This document shows positions 44,336-55,464 of a stretch of 64,000 bases of DNA, in pieces. The DNA is from Gimesia benthica. Its GTDB lineage: Bacteria; Planctomycetota; Planctomycetia; Planctomycetales; Planctomycetaceae. Within the stretch, counting starts at the first letter, position 1. The number at the start of each line of letters is the position of its first letter. The stretch lies in NCBI RefSeq assembly GCF_009720525.1, contig NZ_CP043930.1:4372501-4436500 (forward strand), written 5' to 3'. The translations under genes and the position numbers were made by a program. The notes under the pieces are model-generated. The model was not told the origin of the DNA. It saw only the letters and a list, made by a program, of their open reading frames with translations, and did not search any database.

Positions 44336-45130
44336 CTATTTAGCCTGTGGTGGTACTCCCAGCGATTTGCCACCATCAATGCGGAGAGCGGTGCCGGAAA
44401 CCATCAGGGCGTCTTGGCTGGCCAGGTAGCAGATGGCAGATGCAACTTCCTGTGGGCTGATCATTCGTTTGTTGGCGGCAGCGATCGGGCTGGCGTTGAT
44501 CATAGACTGGGTCAGCCCGTCCGGATCTACGGCTCTGGCAATGTCATCATTCATCATGCCGGTCTCTCCGACCGGTCCCGGGCAGACACAGTTGATACGA
44601 ATGTTGTCTTTTCCGTGGCAGAGTCCCAGGCTTTCCGTCAGGGCTACGACCGCGTGTTTGCTGATTGAGTAAACCGGGTCATGCGCCCGTGGGAGTAGAC
44701 CCGCGTTGCTGGCGGTGTTGACGATTGCTCCCCCACCTGTGGTCAGCATGTGTTTAATCGCATGTTTGCAACCCAGGAAGGTCCCTTTCAGGTTGGTGTC
44801 GATACAGGCGTCCCACTCTTCCTCAGAGACGAGATGAATCTGTTTCACCATGCCGATGCCAGCATTGTTTACCAGCACATCAATGCGACCATACTGGTTG
44901 ACAGCCTGTTCGATTAATGCCTGTACGTCCGATTCCTGACGCACGTCACAGCTCACTTCAACAATTCCAAGTTGCTCGAACGTGTCCCGGTTTTCTGCGA
45001 GATGTTTGACGTCCCCTGCAAACACGTGAGCGCCGGCTTCAGCCATCATGATTGCGGTGGCGCGACCAATTCCGTTTCCTGCACCTGTAATAATGACTAC
45101 CTGGCCCTGGAACTGATACTGGTTTGTCAT
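44336..45130 (-). CDS. Short-chain dehydrogenase/reductase (SDR)
   Basis: 264 residues. TGAGNGIGRATAIMM coenzyme motif, NNAGIGMV, and catalytic Ser and YSISK in the normal SDR order. It is NAD(P)-dependent; the substrate is unknown. Separate from the fatty-acid cassette and not a FabG by position or closest motifs. A single gene on the minus strand. Confidence 0.92.
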   Translation of the reverse strand: MTNQYQFQGQVVIITGAGNGIGRATAIMMAEAGAHVFAGDVKHLAENRDTFEQLGIVEVSCDVRQESDVQALIEQAVNQYGRIDVLVNNAGIGMVKQIHLVSEEEWDACIDTNLKGTFLGCKHAIKHMLTTGGGAIVNTASNAGLLPRAHDPVYSISKHAVVALTESLGLCHGKDNIRINCVCPGPVGETGMMNDDIARAVDPDGLTQSMINASPIAAANKRMISPQEVASAICYLASQDALMVSGTALRIDGGKSLGVPPQAK

Positions 45131-45539
45131 GGATTGATCTCAATATATCTAGAATAAAGTATACGTATGTGTCGTTGAGCCCGGGCAGATGAAGGGCTGA
45201 TTCCCCTGAAGAGGGGTAAATGTTAGGATAGTATCGTTTATAAGGTCTATGATATCAGAGTGTTATGTTGATATTAGCTGTCTCGGGGATTCAGAGTTAG
45301 CATCAAAAATGATTGATATTCGCATTGGAAATTGTGGAAAATCGTGTACTCTATAGTAAGGTAATTAGCATAATTTCCAGATATTATTGAGAGTCGCCTC
45401 GAATGTTTTGCGCTTTGAGTTAGTTATTACAGTAGCGAGACAGCTTTCTTTTCGCAATTTGGTGGAGCACAGCAATACCGGTGCGACTGCTGTAGCGTCT
45501 TCAGTCTCTCATTTTTTTACAACAGTGGAGTACTCGAAA
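45131..45539. other. Divergent AT-rich intergenic region, 409 bp
   Basis: Upstream of the SDR (minus) and the DUF1549 gene (plus). AT-rich over roughly 45140-45400, with a small CCCCT/AGGGG hairpin at about 45203-45216. Probably a promoter region for the DUF1549/DUF1501 pair. The open frame from 45387 lacks a good start before 45540. Confidence 0.45.
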
Positions 45540-47186
45540 ATGCGTCGTTTTTCTAAACAACTCAGTGTTGTTTTCACAGTATTACTTTGTGCCAGCGCTG
45601 TGGCGCCTGCCGTCAAGGCTGCAGGTCCGGAGAGCAGAACGAAGGCATTTTCCACCGGGGCTTTTGATCCATTTATCGACTTCATCAACCAGCGGGTGCG
45701 CCAGGGTTGGGAAGACAACGAAGTCGATCCTTCTCCCGTCGCTTCCGACGAGGAGTGGATTCGTCGAGTTCACTTGGATCTGATTGGTCAAATCCCTTCC
45801 GCAGAAACGGTTGAGAAGTTTGTCAAAGATCGTGACTCTGCCAAGCGATCTAAATTGATTGATCAGTTGCTGGACGATCCCGGCTATGTACAGAACTTTA
45901 CGAATGTCTGGACGAACCTGCTCATCGGTCGTCGTACTCCACGACGGGTGAGCCGCAACGGGATGCAAAAGTTCCTGCGTGAGGTGTTTGCCAAAAACCG
46001 CCCCTGGGATGAAACCGTTCAGGATCTCGTGACTGCGGAAGGGCATTTTGAAGAAAACGGGGCAGTCAACTACCTGCTGGCCCAGATGCAGAACAATGAC
46101 GAAGCAGTGCAGGTTACAGCCGCCACGACGCGACTGTTCCTGGGAATCCAGGTGCAGTGCACCCAGTGTCACAACCATCCGTTTAACGACTGGAAACAGA
46201 ACCAGTTCTGGGAATACAACAGTTTCTTCCGTCAGATGCGACGGGTGAACCATCGTAAGACTGATCCAAAGACCGGTCGTCAGGTTGACGATTATTCAGA
46301 AATCGTAGCCACCGGATTTGACGGTCCTGTCTATTACGAAAAACGTTCGGGTCTGATGCAGGTTGCTTATCCGATCTTTGAAGAATTTAAAGTCAGCCCT
46401 GATTCAGGCGTTGAACGGCGTAAGGAATTTTCCAAGCTGATCGTAAAGGGAGATCGTCCTCTGATCGCCACTGCGATTGTCAACCGGATGTGGGGTTACT
46501 TCATGGGCTACGGTTTCACCCGTCCCGTGGATGACATGGGTCCTCATAACCCTGCCTCACACCCTGAACTGTTAAATAAAATGGCCGAAGAACTGGTCAA
46601 AAAAGATTACGACCTCAAACAGCTGGCCCGCTGGATCTGTAACAGTGAAGCCTACAACCTGACCAGTCAGTATGGCAGCAAGAATGAAATTGACAGTCCT
46701 GAACGTGGAGAGACTCCTCTGTTCTCTCATATGTACGTTAAGAACATGACTGCCGAACAGTTGTACGATTCACTCATTGTCGCCACGGGTGCTCACAAGT
46801 CCGGACAGTCTAACTGGGAACGGGCCGAACAGCAGCGTCGTCAGTGGATGAATCAGTTTATGGTTGCCTTCGATACAGATTCCGGGGACGACGCCACCAC
46901 ATTTAATGGCACCATTCCTCAGGCTCTGATGATGATGAACGGAGAATTAACCAAGAACGCAATCAGCGCCGAGAGCGGCAGTTATCTGAATCAGATGCTG
47001 CTGTCGAAGGGGAACGATCAGGATAAGATCCGTAAAATGTTCCTCTCGACTCTGAGCCGATATCCTGATCGTCGGGAAGTGACCAGTGCCCAGAGGCTGA
47101 TCGCCCGGTCTCCGGATAAACTGGCCGCCTACCAGGACCTGTACTGGGCTCTGCTGAACTCCAACGAATTTATTTTCAATCACTAA
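45540..47186 (+). CDS. DUF1549/DUF1553 (planctomycete cytochrome-associated) secreted protein
   Basis: 548 residues from ATG 45540, giving a signal peptide MRRFSKQLSVVFTVLLCASA with cleavage near AVKAAG. DUF1549 (PSCyt2) starts at about residue 40 (FIDFINQRVRQGWEDNEVDP, IRRVHLDLIGQIPSAETVEK) and carries a CTQCH motif (Cys207, Cys210, His211) followed by NHPFNDWKQ. DUF1553 (PSD1) follows, with TAIVNRMWGYFMGYGF and MGPHNPASHPELL, and the gene ends SNEFIFNH. Members are widespread in planctomycetes beside DUF1501 proteins; their role is not established. The CxxCH motif could bind heme c or a metal. Confidence 0.92.
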   Translation: MRRFSKQLSVVFTVLLCASAVAPAVKAAGPESRTKAFSTGAFDPFIDFINQRVRQGWEDNEVDPSPVASDEEWIRRVHLDLIGQIPSAETVEKFVKDRDSAKRSKLIDQLLDDPGYVQNFTNVWTNLLIGRRTPRRVSRNGMQKFLREVFAKNRPWDETVQDLVTAEGHFEENGAVNYLLAQMQNNDEAVQVTAATTRLFLGIQVQCTQCHNHPFNDWKQNQFWEYNSFFRQMRRVNHRKTDPKTGRQVDDYSEIVATGFDGPVYYEKRSGLMQVAYPIFEEFKVSPDSGVERRKEFSKLIVKGDRPLIATAIVNRMWGYFMGYGFTRPVDDMGPHNPASHPELLNKMAEELVKKDYDLKQLARWICNSEAYNLTSQYGSKNEIDSPERGETPLFSHMYVKNMTAEQLYDSLIVATGAHKSGQSNWERAEQQRRQWMNQFMVAFDTDSGDDATTFNGTIPQALMMMNGELTKNAISAESGSYLNQMLLSKGNDQDKIRKMFLSTLSRYPDRREVTSAQRLIARSPDKLAAYQDLYWALLNSNEFIFNH

Positions 47187-47226
47187 ACTACAGCGTCGTG
47201 CTAAAGACAAATCAATAAACAAACAT

Positions 47227-47249
47227 CCTTTTCGCAAAAGGCCACTATC
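47227..47249 (+). promoter_or_regulatory. Hairpin covering the ribosome binding site of the DUF1501 gene
   Basis: CCTTTT (47227-47232), loop CGC and AAAAGG (47236-47241) form a 6-bp stem whose AAAAGG arm is the likely Shine-Dalgarno sequence, eight bases before ATG 47250. It could couple translation to that of the upstream DUF1549 gene. Read from sequence only. Confidence 0.5.
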
Positions 47250-48524
<1,275 letters not shown>

Positions 48525-48556
48525 TCTCAGTCTGATGATCAGCTGAATGAAGCCAT

Positions 48557-48592
48557 AAAACAGCGGATGCTCGCAGGGGCTTCCGCTGTTTT
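48557..48592 (+). terminator. Rho-independent terminator after the DUF1501 gene
   Basis: An 11-bp stem AAAACAGCGGA (48557-48567) pairs with TCCGCTGTTTT (48582-48592) around a 14-nt loop. The T-rich right arm acts as the U tract. Confidence 0.85.
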
Positions 48593-48638
48593 AGTCTCGT
48601 TTCTGCTGGAAAGTGATATTTGAAATTGATGTAAAAGA

Positions 48639-49217
48639 TTGGGCAGTCCATTGACCAGTTCGACCGATCTACCTGCTTTTCCAGATACGTCATCGGAAGA
48701 GAGTCGGGAATTCATTTCGCTGTTTACCAGGCATCAGCGGCGGATCTACCTCTACATTCTCTCGATGATTCCACATCCACTGGAAGCGGAAGAGATTCTG
48801 CAGAATACGAATCTGGTTATCTGGAAGAAGGCAGCTCAGTTTGAAGTGGGAACTAATTTTTTTGCCTGGGCCTGCCAGATCGCACATTATGAAATTCTGA
48901 AATATCGGAAAAAGCGTGGTCGAGACAAGCACCAGTTCAGTGATGAGTTTGTCTCACAGGTGGCAGAAGCCGTCAAAGAGAACCAGGACCTGTTTGAACT
49001 GCGGCGGAATGCCCTGACGTTCTGCCTCGCGAAATTACGTAAGAAAGATCGTGAACTGATTCAACGACGTTATCAGGGAAGTAATCAGGGAAAAGAGCTG
49101 GCAGACGATCTGGGACGTCCTGTGAATTCGGTTTATCAGTCTCTGGGCCGGGTTCGTCGAACTTTATTTGAATGCATTAACCGTTACATTGCAGCTGAGT
49201 CGTATAGTCATGAGTAA
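48639..49217 (+). CDS. ECF sigma factor (planctomycete type)
   Basis: 192 residues. Region 2 is seen in EFISLFTRHQRRIYLYILSM, EAEEILQNTNLVIWKK and FFAWACQIAHYEILKYRKKR. Region 4 is AKLRKKDRELIQRRYQGSNQ with GRPVNSVYQSLGRVRRTL. No ATG is usable at the start; TTG 48639 or TTG 48651 must initiate. It overlaps the next gene by 8 nt, the usual layout for a sigma factor and its anti-sigma partner. It probably directs transcription of this block. Confidence 0.9.
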   Translation: MGSPLTSSTDLPAFPDTSSEESREFISLFTRHQRRIYLYILSMIPHPLEAEEILQNTNLVIWKKAAQFEVGTNFFAWACQIAHYEILKYRKKRGRDKHQFSDEFVSQVAEAVKENQDLFELRRNALTFCLAKLRKKDRELIQRRYQGSNQGKELADDLGRPVNSVYQSLGRVRRTLFECINRYIAAESYSHE

Positions 49218-51354
49218 GCAGGAAGTACAATTAGCTGAGCTTTCTTTGCTTATGGAAGCATTGTGCGAGGAGCGTCTGACTGCTGAAGAGCAGCGGAGGC
49301 TGGAAGAGATCGTTCTCTCCAATCCGGACGCGATGCAGTACTACCTGAATTATGCGCACCTGCATGGAACACTTTACTGGGATCAGGCATTAGGCTCTGA
49401 CGCTGAGATGGCCGTTGCATCCCCTGTTACTGACGCAGAGCTGCCGGTGCTGAAGCAGCCTCATGATCAGGTTCGTCGTAGATCGCTGTCCCGGGCCGGG
49501 CTGGCAGCGACTGCAGTTCTGGGGCTGGTGGTTGTGGTCTGGTATGTATTTCGAGGACCCTCCACCGAACCTCAACTGGCTGACAACCAGCAAGCCCCGT
49601 CTGAATTGACACCAGGGCCAGCGAAAACACTGGTCACTGAAGATGGTATTCGGCGGTCTCCCCAGTTCGATTCTTCACAGCATCCCATGCTGCGACTGCG
49701 TCAGGATGGAACCGTAACTCAGCTTACAGACCAGCCTCTGGTGGCTGCCAAACCGAAAGCATTACCACCGGTAGAGAAGCTCCCCGCGGATGCGTCTGAT
49801 GAAGCGATCGTTACTTTTATCAACCATCGGATTCAGGATGGCTGGCAGGCCGCGAATATTACACCTTCTCCTGCTGCCACTGACGCGGAGTGGGTCCGTC
49901 GGGTCTACCTCGATGTGATTGGTCGCATTCCAACACCCGAAGAGGCCGAAAACTTCCTGAAGTCCAAACAGCCTGACAAACACCAGCAGCTGGTTCAGAA
50001 GCTGCTGGAAAATCCATCTTACGTAACGAACTGGTCGACGATCTGGACCCGTCTGTTAATTGGTCGGTCCACTTCACGCGGAATCAACCGTCGCGCATTA
50101 CAGGATTTCCTGGTACAGAGCTTTGATGATAACCGTCCCTGGAATGATATCGTATTCGATCTGGTGGCTGCTGAAGGAGACGCCGATACCAACGGCGCCA
50201 CAAACTTTCTGCTGGCCCATCTGAATAACCAGGCAGTCCCAGCGACCGCAATCACAACCCGTCTGTTCCTGGGAACGCAGATTCAATGCACGCAGTGCCA
50301 TAATCATCCCTTCAATGATGCCACCCAGAGTCAGTTCTGGGAAATCAACAGCTTTTTCAAGCAGACGAAGATCGTTCGCAAAAAACGGACTGACAAGAAA
50401 GGGGAAAAGGATCAGACTCAACTGGCTTTGGTCTCCCTGCGTGATGGCGGTACGACGTTTTACGAAACCCGACAGGGATTGATGCAGCCCGCCTATCCTA
50501 AATTTGCCGGTGTGAAAATTCCCGAAGGTCCGAATGTGAATCGTCGTCAGGAACTGGCGAAACTGATGACCTCCGGCAAAACCGATCAACTGGCGCGGGC
50601 GATGGTCAACCGCATGTGGGCTCACTTTTTCGCATACGGTTTCACTCGACCGATCGACGATATGGGCTACCACAATTCACCCACACATCCTGAGCTGCTG
50701 GACGAACTGGCGCGGCAGTTCGCTGATAGTAACTACAACATCAAACAGCTGATTCAGTGGATCTGCCTTTCAGACGCCTATCGACTCAGCAGTCAGTTTA
50801 CTGCCGATAATGCATCCGATGATCCGGATGACGGCAGTACTCCCAATTTCAGCCGGATGTACGTGAAACAGATGACGGTAGAGCAGCTTTATGATTCACT
50901 GCTGGTAACAACCAATCCGGCAGAGATCGTTACCGATTATCAGTCGGCCTGGAAGAAGATGCAGAAACGTGATCAATGGCTGCAGCAGTTTGTCTACACT
51001 CATCAGAATGAAGAGAATGACGAAACGACCACCTTTGACGGTACCATCACCCAGGCTCTGCTGATGATGAATGGTCCCCTGGTACAGAACAGCCTGGATT
51101 ATAATCGGAAAGATACCATACTGGCCTCGGCGATCAAAGAACGCTCGCCCGATGCCCGCATCAAGAAACTGAGTCTGGCCGCCCTGACGCGTTATCCCAC
51201 ATCCAGGGAGCTGACCGAACTCAAACGGCTGGTCAAAGAACGGACTCGATATCTGACTTCCCGCAATGTACCTCCCCAGATCGCAGTTCAGCAAAGCTAC
51301 CAGGATGTCTACTGGGCCTACCTCAACTCCAATGAGTTCATTCTCATCCACTAA
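49210..51354 (+). CDS. Anti-sigma-like membrane protein fused to DUF1549/DUF1553
   Basis: 714 residues from ATG 49210. Residues 1-62 (LLMEALCEERLTAEEQRRLE, PDAMQYYLNYAHLHGTL) match the cytoplasmic anti-sigma/FecR-like helical motif of planctomycetes. One membrane helix follows (about 96-114, GLAATAVLGLVVVVWYVF). Outside it come a linker and full DUF1549 (FINHRIQDGWQAANITP; CTQCH at Cys360, Cys363, His364) and DUF1553 (RAMVNRMWAHFFAYGF). The gene ends SNEFILIH, like the paralogue at 45540. This joins an anti-sigma head to the effector domains, so the outer part may be the sensor. Overlap with the sigma gene supports regulation of that sigma factor. Confidence 0.85.
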   Translation: MSKQEVQLAELSLLMEALCEERLTAEEQRRLEEIVLSNPDAMQYYLNYAHLHGTLYWDQALGSDAEMAVASPVTDAELPVLKQPHDQVRRRSLSRAGLAATAVLGLVVVVWYVFRGPSTEPQLADNQQAPSELTPGPAKTLVTEDGIRRSPQFDSSQHPMLRLRQDGTVTQLTDQPLVAAKPKALPPVEKLPADASDEAIVTFINHRIQDGWQAANITPSPAATDAEWVRRVYLDVIGRIPTPEEAENFLKSKQPDKHQQLVQKLLENPSYVTNWSTIWTRLLIGRSTSRGINRRALQDFLVQSFDDNRPWNDIVFDLVAAEGDADTNGATNFLLAHLNNQAVPATAITTRLFLGTQIQCTQCHNHPFNDATQSQFWEINSFFKQTKIVRKKRTDKKGEKDQTQLALVSLRDGGTTFYETRQGLMQPAYPKFAGVKIPEGPNVNRRQELAKLMTSGKTDQLARAMVNRMWAHFFAYGFTRPIDDMGYHNSPTHPELLDELARQFADSNYNIKQLIQWICLSDAYRLSSQFTADNASDDPDDGSTPNFSRMYVKQMTVEQLYDSLLVTTNPAEIVTDYQSAWKKMQKRDQWLQQFVYTHQNEENDETTTFDGTITQALLMMNGPLVQNSLDYNRKDTILASAIKERSPDARIKKLSLAALTRYPTSRELTELKRLVKERTRYLTSRNVPPQIAVQQSYQDVYWAYLNSNEFILIH

Positions 51355-51497
51355 GCGGCGATCCGAAGCTTGCGATTGCAAGAATGAACTGGTATAGCTG
51401 ATCGCAGGTTTTCTACTCTCTCCGGCGTGAATCGTTTGCGCCCTGCAGGAGAGGGTTTCTGCAGCATGGACTGCGATTTGACTCACGGAGGGAGCTC

Positions 51498-52250
51498 ATG
51501 ACCGATCGTCTGTTTAATAAGGTCGCTGTTATCACAGGCGCGAGCAGTGGCATTGGACGCTCCATTGCAGAGCATTTTCTGAATGAAGGGGCCAAGGTCG
51601 TTCTGTTCGCCCGCCGGAGTGAACTGCTGGAGGAACTGGAAGCCCGCTATCCAGCACGAACACTGGTCATCGACGGGGATGTAACCAGTGAAGAGGATTT
51701 GCTGCGACTCTCCGAGGGGACCAAACGCCGCTTCGGGCGGGTCGATATTCTGGTGCCCAACGCAGGGCTGGCACGGGTGATCCCGATTGAAGATTCTTCG
51801 CGTTCAGCAATCGACGAAACCTTTAATGTGAATTTTCATGGTGCCCTGCAGACCGTGCGCACTTTCCTGCCGGATCTGAGCGAGGGCGCATCGATTCTGT
51901 TTATCTCCACCTTTCTCACACAGGTCGGCTTTCCAGGGCTGGCTGCCTACTCGGCGTCCAAGGCTGCGGTAAAATCTCTGGCACAGACTCTGGCTGCGGA
52001 ACTGGGCCCGCGCGGCATTCGCGTCAATTCAATCGCGCCGGGGCCGATCAATACTCCCATCTGGAGTCAGGTCGGTCTGAATGAGGAACAACTGGCGGGA
52101 GTCGCGACGCAGATTAGTCAGCGCTTAATATCCGGAAGCTTCGGGAAGCCGGAAGACATCGCAGAGACCGCCGTGTTTCTGGTTTCTGATGCAGCGCATT
52201 TTATTGTCGGGCAGGAAATCGTAGTCGATGGTGGCTATACGATTGGTTGA
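51498..52250 (+). CDS. Short-chain dehydrogenase/reductase (SDR)
   Basis: 250 residues. TGASSGIGRSIAEHF, VPNAGLARVIP, catalytic YSASKAAVKSL and VGQEIVVDGGYTIG at the end. A GGAGGGAGC ribosome binding site precedes ATG 51498. A classical NAD(P)-dependent reductase; the substrate is unknown. It converges on the PilZ gene with 18 bp between stops. Confidence 0.93.
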   Translation: MTDRLFNKVAVITGASSGIGRSIAEHFLNEGAKVVLFARRSELLEELEARYPARTLVIDGDVTSEEDLLRLSEGTKRRFGRVDILVPNAGLARVIPIEDSSRSAIDETFNVNFHGALQTVRTFLPDLSEGASILFISTFLTQVGFPGLAAYSASKAAVKSLAQTLAAELGPRGIRVNSIAPGPINTPIWSQVGLNEEQLAGVATQISQRLISGSFGKPEDIAETAVFLVSDAAHFIVGQEIVVDGGYTIG

Positions 52251-52268
52251 AATCGGTCAGAGCAGGTT

Positions 52269-52673
52269 TCAGCCACGTCGATCATGCGCCAGTGAGACGG
52301 GCGTGATTTGATTGCCGATGAACTCTTTGAGTGTTTTAAACTGTTTGTTGGTCAGAAAGACACACAGCTCACAGCCTGTGACGTATTTTCCGGAATCGTC
52401 CTGGTTCTGCCAGACGACTCGGGCGGTCGAGTTAAATAGATGCTCGCCTGCACTATGAACCTGCACAAGCAGTGTCTCTTCGATGGTCAAAGCCACATCC
52501 AGCAGCATGCGCAGACCGTCAACGGAAACATCGCACACAGTTCCCTCTAATGGTTCATGACCCGAACCACTGCCGGATCTCAGCAGGCGGACTTCGATGC
52601 CTGCTTCCAGTCTCTCATAATTCCGGCGTTCATCTCCGGAACGTCGGTTATTAGAACTTCTACGATCGATCAT
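52269..52673 (-). CDS. Small PilZ-domain protein
   Basis: 134 residues from ATG 52673, chosen because the protein then starts MIDRRSSNNRRSGDERR. The RxxxR arm is in RRNYERLEA and the second c-di-GMP motif is DVSVDG. The domain spans most of the protein (residues 18-125), so it is a single-domain c-di-GMP effector, unlike the longer PilZ protein at 43722. It lies downstream of trkA, about 170 bp away. Confidence 0.88.
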   Translation of the reverse strand: MIDRRSSNNRRSGDERRNYERLEAGIEVRLLRSGSGSGHEPLEGTVCDVSVDGLRMLLDVALTIEETLLVQVHSAGEHLFNSTARVVWQNQDDSGKYVTGCELCVFLTNKQFKTLKEFIGNQITPVSLAHDRRG

Positions 52674-52842
52674 GAACGCAACCCGCTGTCTGTATTCGAA
52701 AATCAGAATCAGTCTATGCAGAGAGATTTCGGGACCAAGTTTAAGAACACTGCAAATGAAGTATAGAATAGATTCGGCAGCGGGAGGGGAGAGAGTTTGA
52801 GAATCTCTGCTGGAGATCACAACCGGGCAGTCTGTGCCGATT

Positions 52843-54186
52843 CTACTGTTTGACCGTTTTAAACAGCGGCAGGATTTCGTTCAGATTATCTTTCTCACAC
52901 AGCAGAATTACAGTATCGCCTGACTGAATCTGATCATCGGCACCGGGTACACGGACACAGTCCTCTTTTACGACCGCAGCAATCAGTGCCTGCTTCAATT
53001 TGATATCTTTCAGTTTAGCCTGGGTAATGGGAGAGTTCTTTCGAACCTCTACTTCCAGGATCAGCGAGTTGCCCCCACCAATTTCAGAGTGGCTGATCAC
53101 AGGTCCTGAATGAACCATTCCCATGATCTGACGGGTAATGACTTCCCGGGGACTGACGGCGACATCGATCCCGAGTTTTTCCAGCACGTTGGCATAATCG
53201 GGCCGACGCACAATACTCATGATGCGGTCAGCTCCCAGCTCTTTGGCCTCCACGCCACACACGATGTTATCCTCATCCCGTCCGGTCGCGGCGACGAAAA
53301 CGTCAGCCTTTCCGACTCGAGCCTCTTCCATTTCCGTGCGGCGGGTTGCGTCCGCGTGCAGAACGGTTGTGGAACTCAGATGTCGGGAGAGAAATTCACA
53401 ACGTTGCGGGTCGGTTTCGAGAATTGTTACCGAGTATTCTTTCTTCTGCAGAATACGCGCCAGGTTGAAACCGATATTTCCACCGCCGGCGATAATGACG
53501 CGGAACTTCAGTGCCCGCTTATGCTGGAACATGCGATGAACTTTATCGATGTTCTCCTGGGTACCAATCAGAGTCACGATCTGCCCGGCTTCAATTACAT
53601 TATCTGCACCCGCAATAGACGTACTGTTGCCATCCGAAATCAGGCCTACGCGCACACCGCTGGGCAGTTTGAGATTCCGGAGCAACACCCCGTCCGCTTT
53701 GACGCCGGGCTGTACGTCGAGCACCTGAATCACAACTTCGCCACGGGCAAAGTTCTCCACCGCAAACAGGCCTGGCTCTCCGATCTGCTTTGCGAGTTCG
53801 AGGGCGGTCAGATGTTCCAGACTGAGCAGGCGGTCGATGTTGAAATGACGCTGATAGTCGAAGGTACTCAGATTCAGATAGGCGTGATTGAATACCCGGG
53901 CGACACAACGCCGGGAACCCATGGCTTTGGCAAGGCTGGCGCCAACCATGTTGACTTCGTCCTGGCTGGTTACCGCCAGACACAGGTCTGCTCCCAGGAC
54001 ACCTGCCTGAAAGAGGATGGCGGAGTCACAGGCAGAGCCACAGATGGTCTGCACGTCGACCCGTTCTTCAATTTGTTCCAGAGCACGCCGCGACTGGTCA
54101 ATGATGGTGACGTTATGTTGTTCGGCGCAGAGCGTGTCAGCGACAAATGTGCCCACAGTTCCCGCACCCATGATGACAATATTCAT
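52843..54186 (-). CDS. trkA: Trk potassium uptake regulatory protein TrkA
   Basis: 447 residues, a full-length TrkA with two RCK halves. First Trk[21 protein letters not shown] with the second-strand Asp in NVTIIDQ. A TrkA_C follows (about 140-220), then a second Trk[21 protein letters not shown], and a C-terminal TrkA_C ending in [13 protein letters not shown]. It gates a Trk/Ktr K+ channel subunit in response to nucleotides. No trkH or trkG is in the window. It is 49 bp downstream of the ABC-2 permease on the same strand. Confidence 0.95.
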   Translation of the reverse strand: MNIVIMGAGTVGTFVADTLCAEQHNVTIIDQSRRALEQIEERVDVQTICGSACDSAILFQAGVLGADLCLAVTSQDEVNMVGASLAKAMGSRRCVARVFNHAYLNLSTFDYQRHFNIDRLLSLEHLTALELAKQIGEPGLFAVENFARGEVVIQVLDVQPGVKADGVLLRNLKLPSGVRVGLISDGNSTSIAGADNVIEAGQIVTLIGTQENIDKVHRMFQHKRALKFRVIIAGGGNIGFNLARILQKKEYSVTILETDPQRCEFLSRHLSSTTVLHADATRRTEMEEARVGKADVFVAATGRDEDNIVCGVEAKELGADRIMSIVRRPDYANVLEKLGIDVAVSPREVITRQIMGMVHSGPVISHSEIGGGNSLILEVEVRKNSPITQAKLKDIKLKQALIAAVVKEDCVRVPGADDQIQSGDTVILLCEKDNLNEILPLFKTVKQ

Positions 54187-54235
54187 ATTCTACTCAACAG
54201 TAAACTGTTTCAGTCTGGTAGTCAGGCTCGCTGTA

Positions 54236-55132
54236 TCAACTGCTGGCACTGCGATAACTGTTCAAAGACCATTTGAAAATCCAACGCGAAACAAACAGCA
54301 GCACCAGGGTAATTGAAATAGAGACCAGTGTAATCCAAGATGGCTCTAGCGCTTTAGAAAGTAATTGACGCGCAGGGATTGTAACGACCAGCAGGATCGG
54401 GATTACATACGAAAAGGCGAACTGCAGGATCTCGCCAGTGGGAGAGCCACTGTAAATACTGCGTGGATAACGGGCAAACACGGTAATGTAAAACCAGAAG
54501 TCATACAGGCCCTGGTTCCGCCCGAACCAGATACTGCTGCTGGCCAGCGCAATCATCAGGCTGTAGAAAAAGGCCACACCAATCATCAGCAGCAGGCAGT
54601 ACATCAGGATCTGTCCCGTGCCCAGCAGGCAGAGATGAAGCAGCCAGCCCCATTGCCCGGCCTGAATCTGATACTGCAGCACGGACAGCGCCGGTTCGAG
54701 TTGCGTCGTATGCGCCAGCGCGTAGAGCAAGAGGGCTCCCGCGAGCACAATCTGATTCAACATCGCCAGATTGACTTTTTCAAATGAAACCAGGAATTGT
54801 GTATCGATGGGCTTAAGCAGGACGAAGTCCAGATTTCCATTCCTGATCAATTCGCTGAAGTTGGCGCAGTTGGGCATGAAAAATGTTTCCACGATCGCAT
54901 TGATCAACATCCCGGTCGCCATAAACGCGAAATACTCCTCGCGTGTCCAGTCATTAATGGAATTGACGTTGCGGTAAATGATATCGAACAGAATCAACTG
55001 CGCTGCGAACCAGAATCCACGGGTGACAATCGTGATTATCAGGTTACCACGAAAGGTCATTTCACGAATCAGTGAGTTACGCAGAAAAGTAATCCAGACA
55101 CGCCCATATTGCGGGCGGGAGTTGCTGGCCAT
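54236..55132 (-). CDS. ABC-2 type (DUF990-like) permease
   Basis: 298 residues with six membrane segments by hydropathy, for example [93 protein letters not shown] and [17 protein letters not shown]. It matches the COG3694/DUF990 permease type, which exports with a separate ATPase. No ATPase gene is adjacent, so the partner is elsewhere. It is probably cotranscribed with trkA, with no obvious functional link. Confidence 0.88.
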   Translation of the reverse strand: MASNSRPQYGRVWITFLRNSLIREMTFRGNLIITIVTRGFWFAAQLILFDIIYRNVNSINDWTREEYFAFMATGMLINAIVETFFMPNCANFSELIRNGNLDFVLLKPIDTQFLVSFEKVNLAMLNQIVLAGALLLYALAHTTQLEPALSVLQYQIQAGQWGWLLHLCLLGTGQILMYCLLLMIGVAFFYSLMIALASSSIWFGRNQGLYDFWFYITVFARYPRSIYSGSPTGEILQFAFSYVIPILLVVTIPARQLLSKALEPSWITLVSISITLVLLFVSRWIFKWSLNSYRSASS

Positions 55133-55464
55133 TGGTAGATAATCTTTCTATGAAATCTGAACTGCCCGGAGGACAATTTTTCTTCCCAGTCGTTATGACT
55201 ATTTTATGCGATTTGATCGGAGATGTCTGCTCTGGCCACCTGATCAGAAACATGAATTTCCATTCGTTTGTTAACTTATTGGGGATAATGTGCTTGTGAA
55301 GAATGTACGGAAGACACATCTGACAGAAAAGAAATCGTCGACAGCTCGATTCTGTATAAAAAATCGACTGGTTTCTCCAGGCGAAAACGGCGCGCCTCCG
55401 GTTTACCGTGTACATTTAAGGGACGTGCTCTGATATCCGTGTTGCTATTGCTGAGGTGAGATCT
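55133..55464. other. Divergent intergenic region, 332 bp
   Basis: Between the ABC-2 permease (minus) and the secreted protein gene (plus). No confident promoter, terminator or additional gene was found. Confidence 0.4.
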
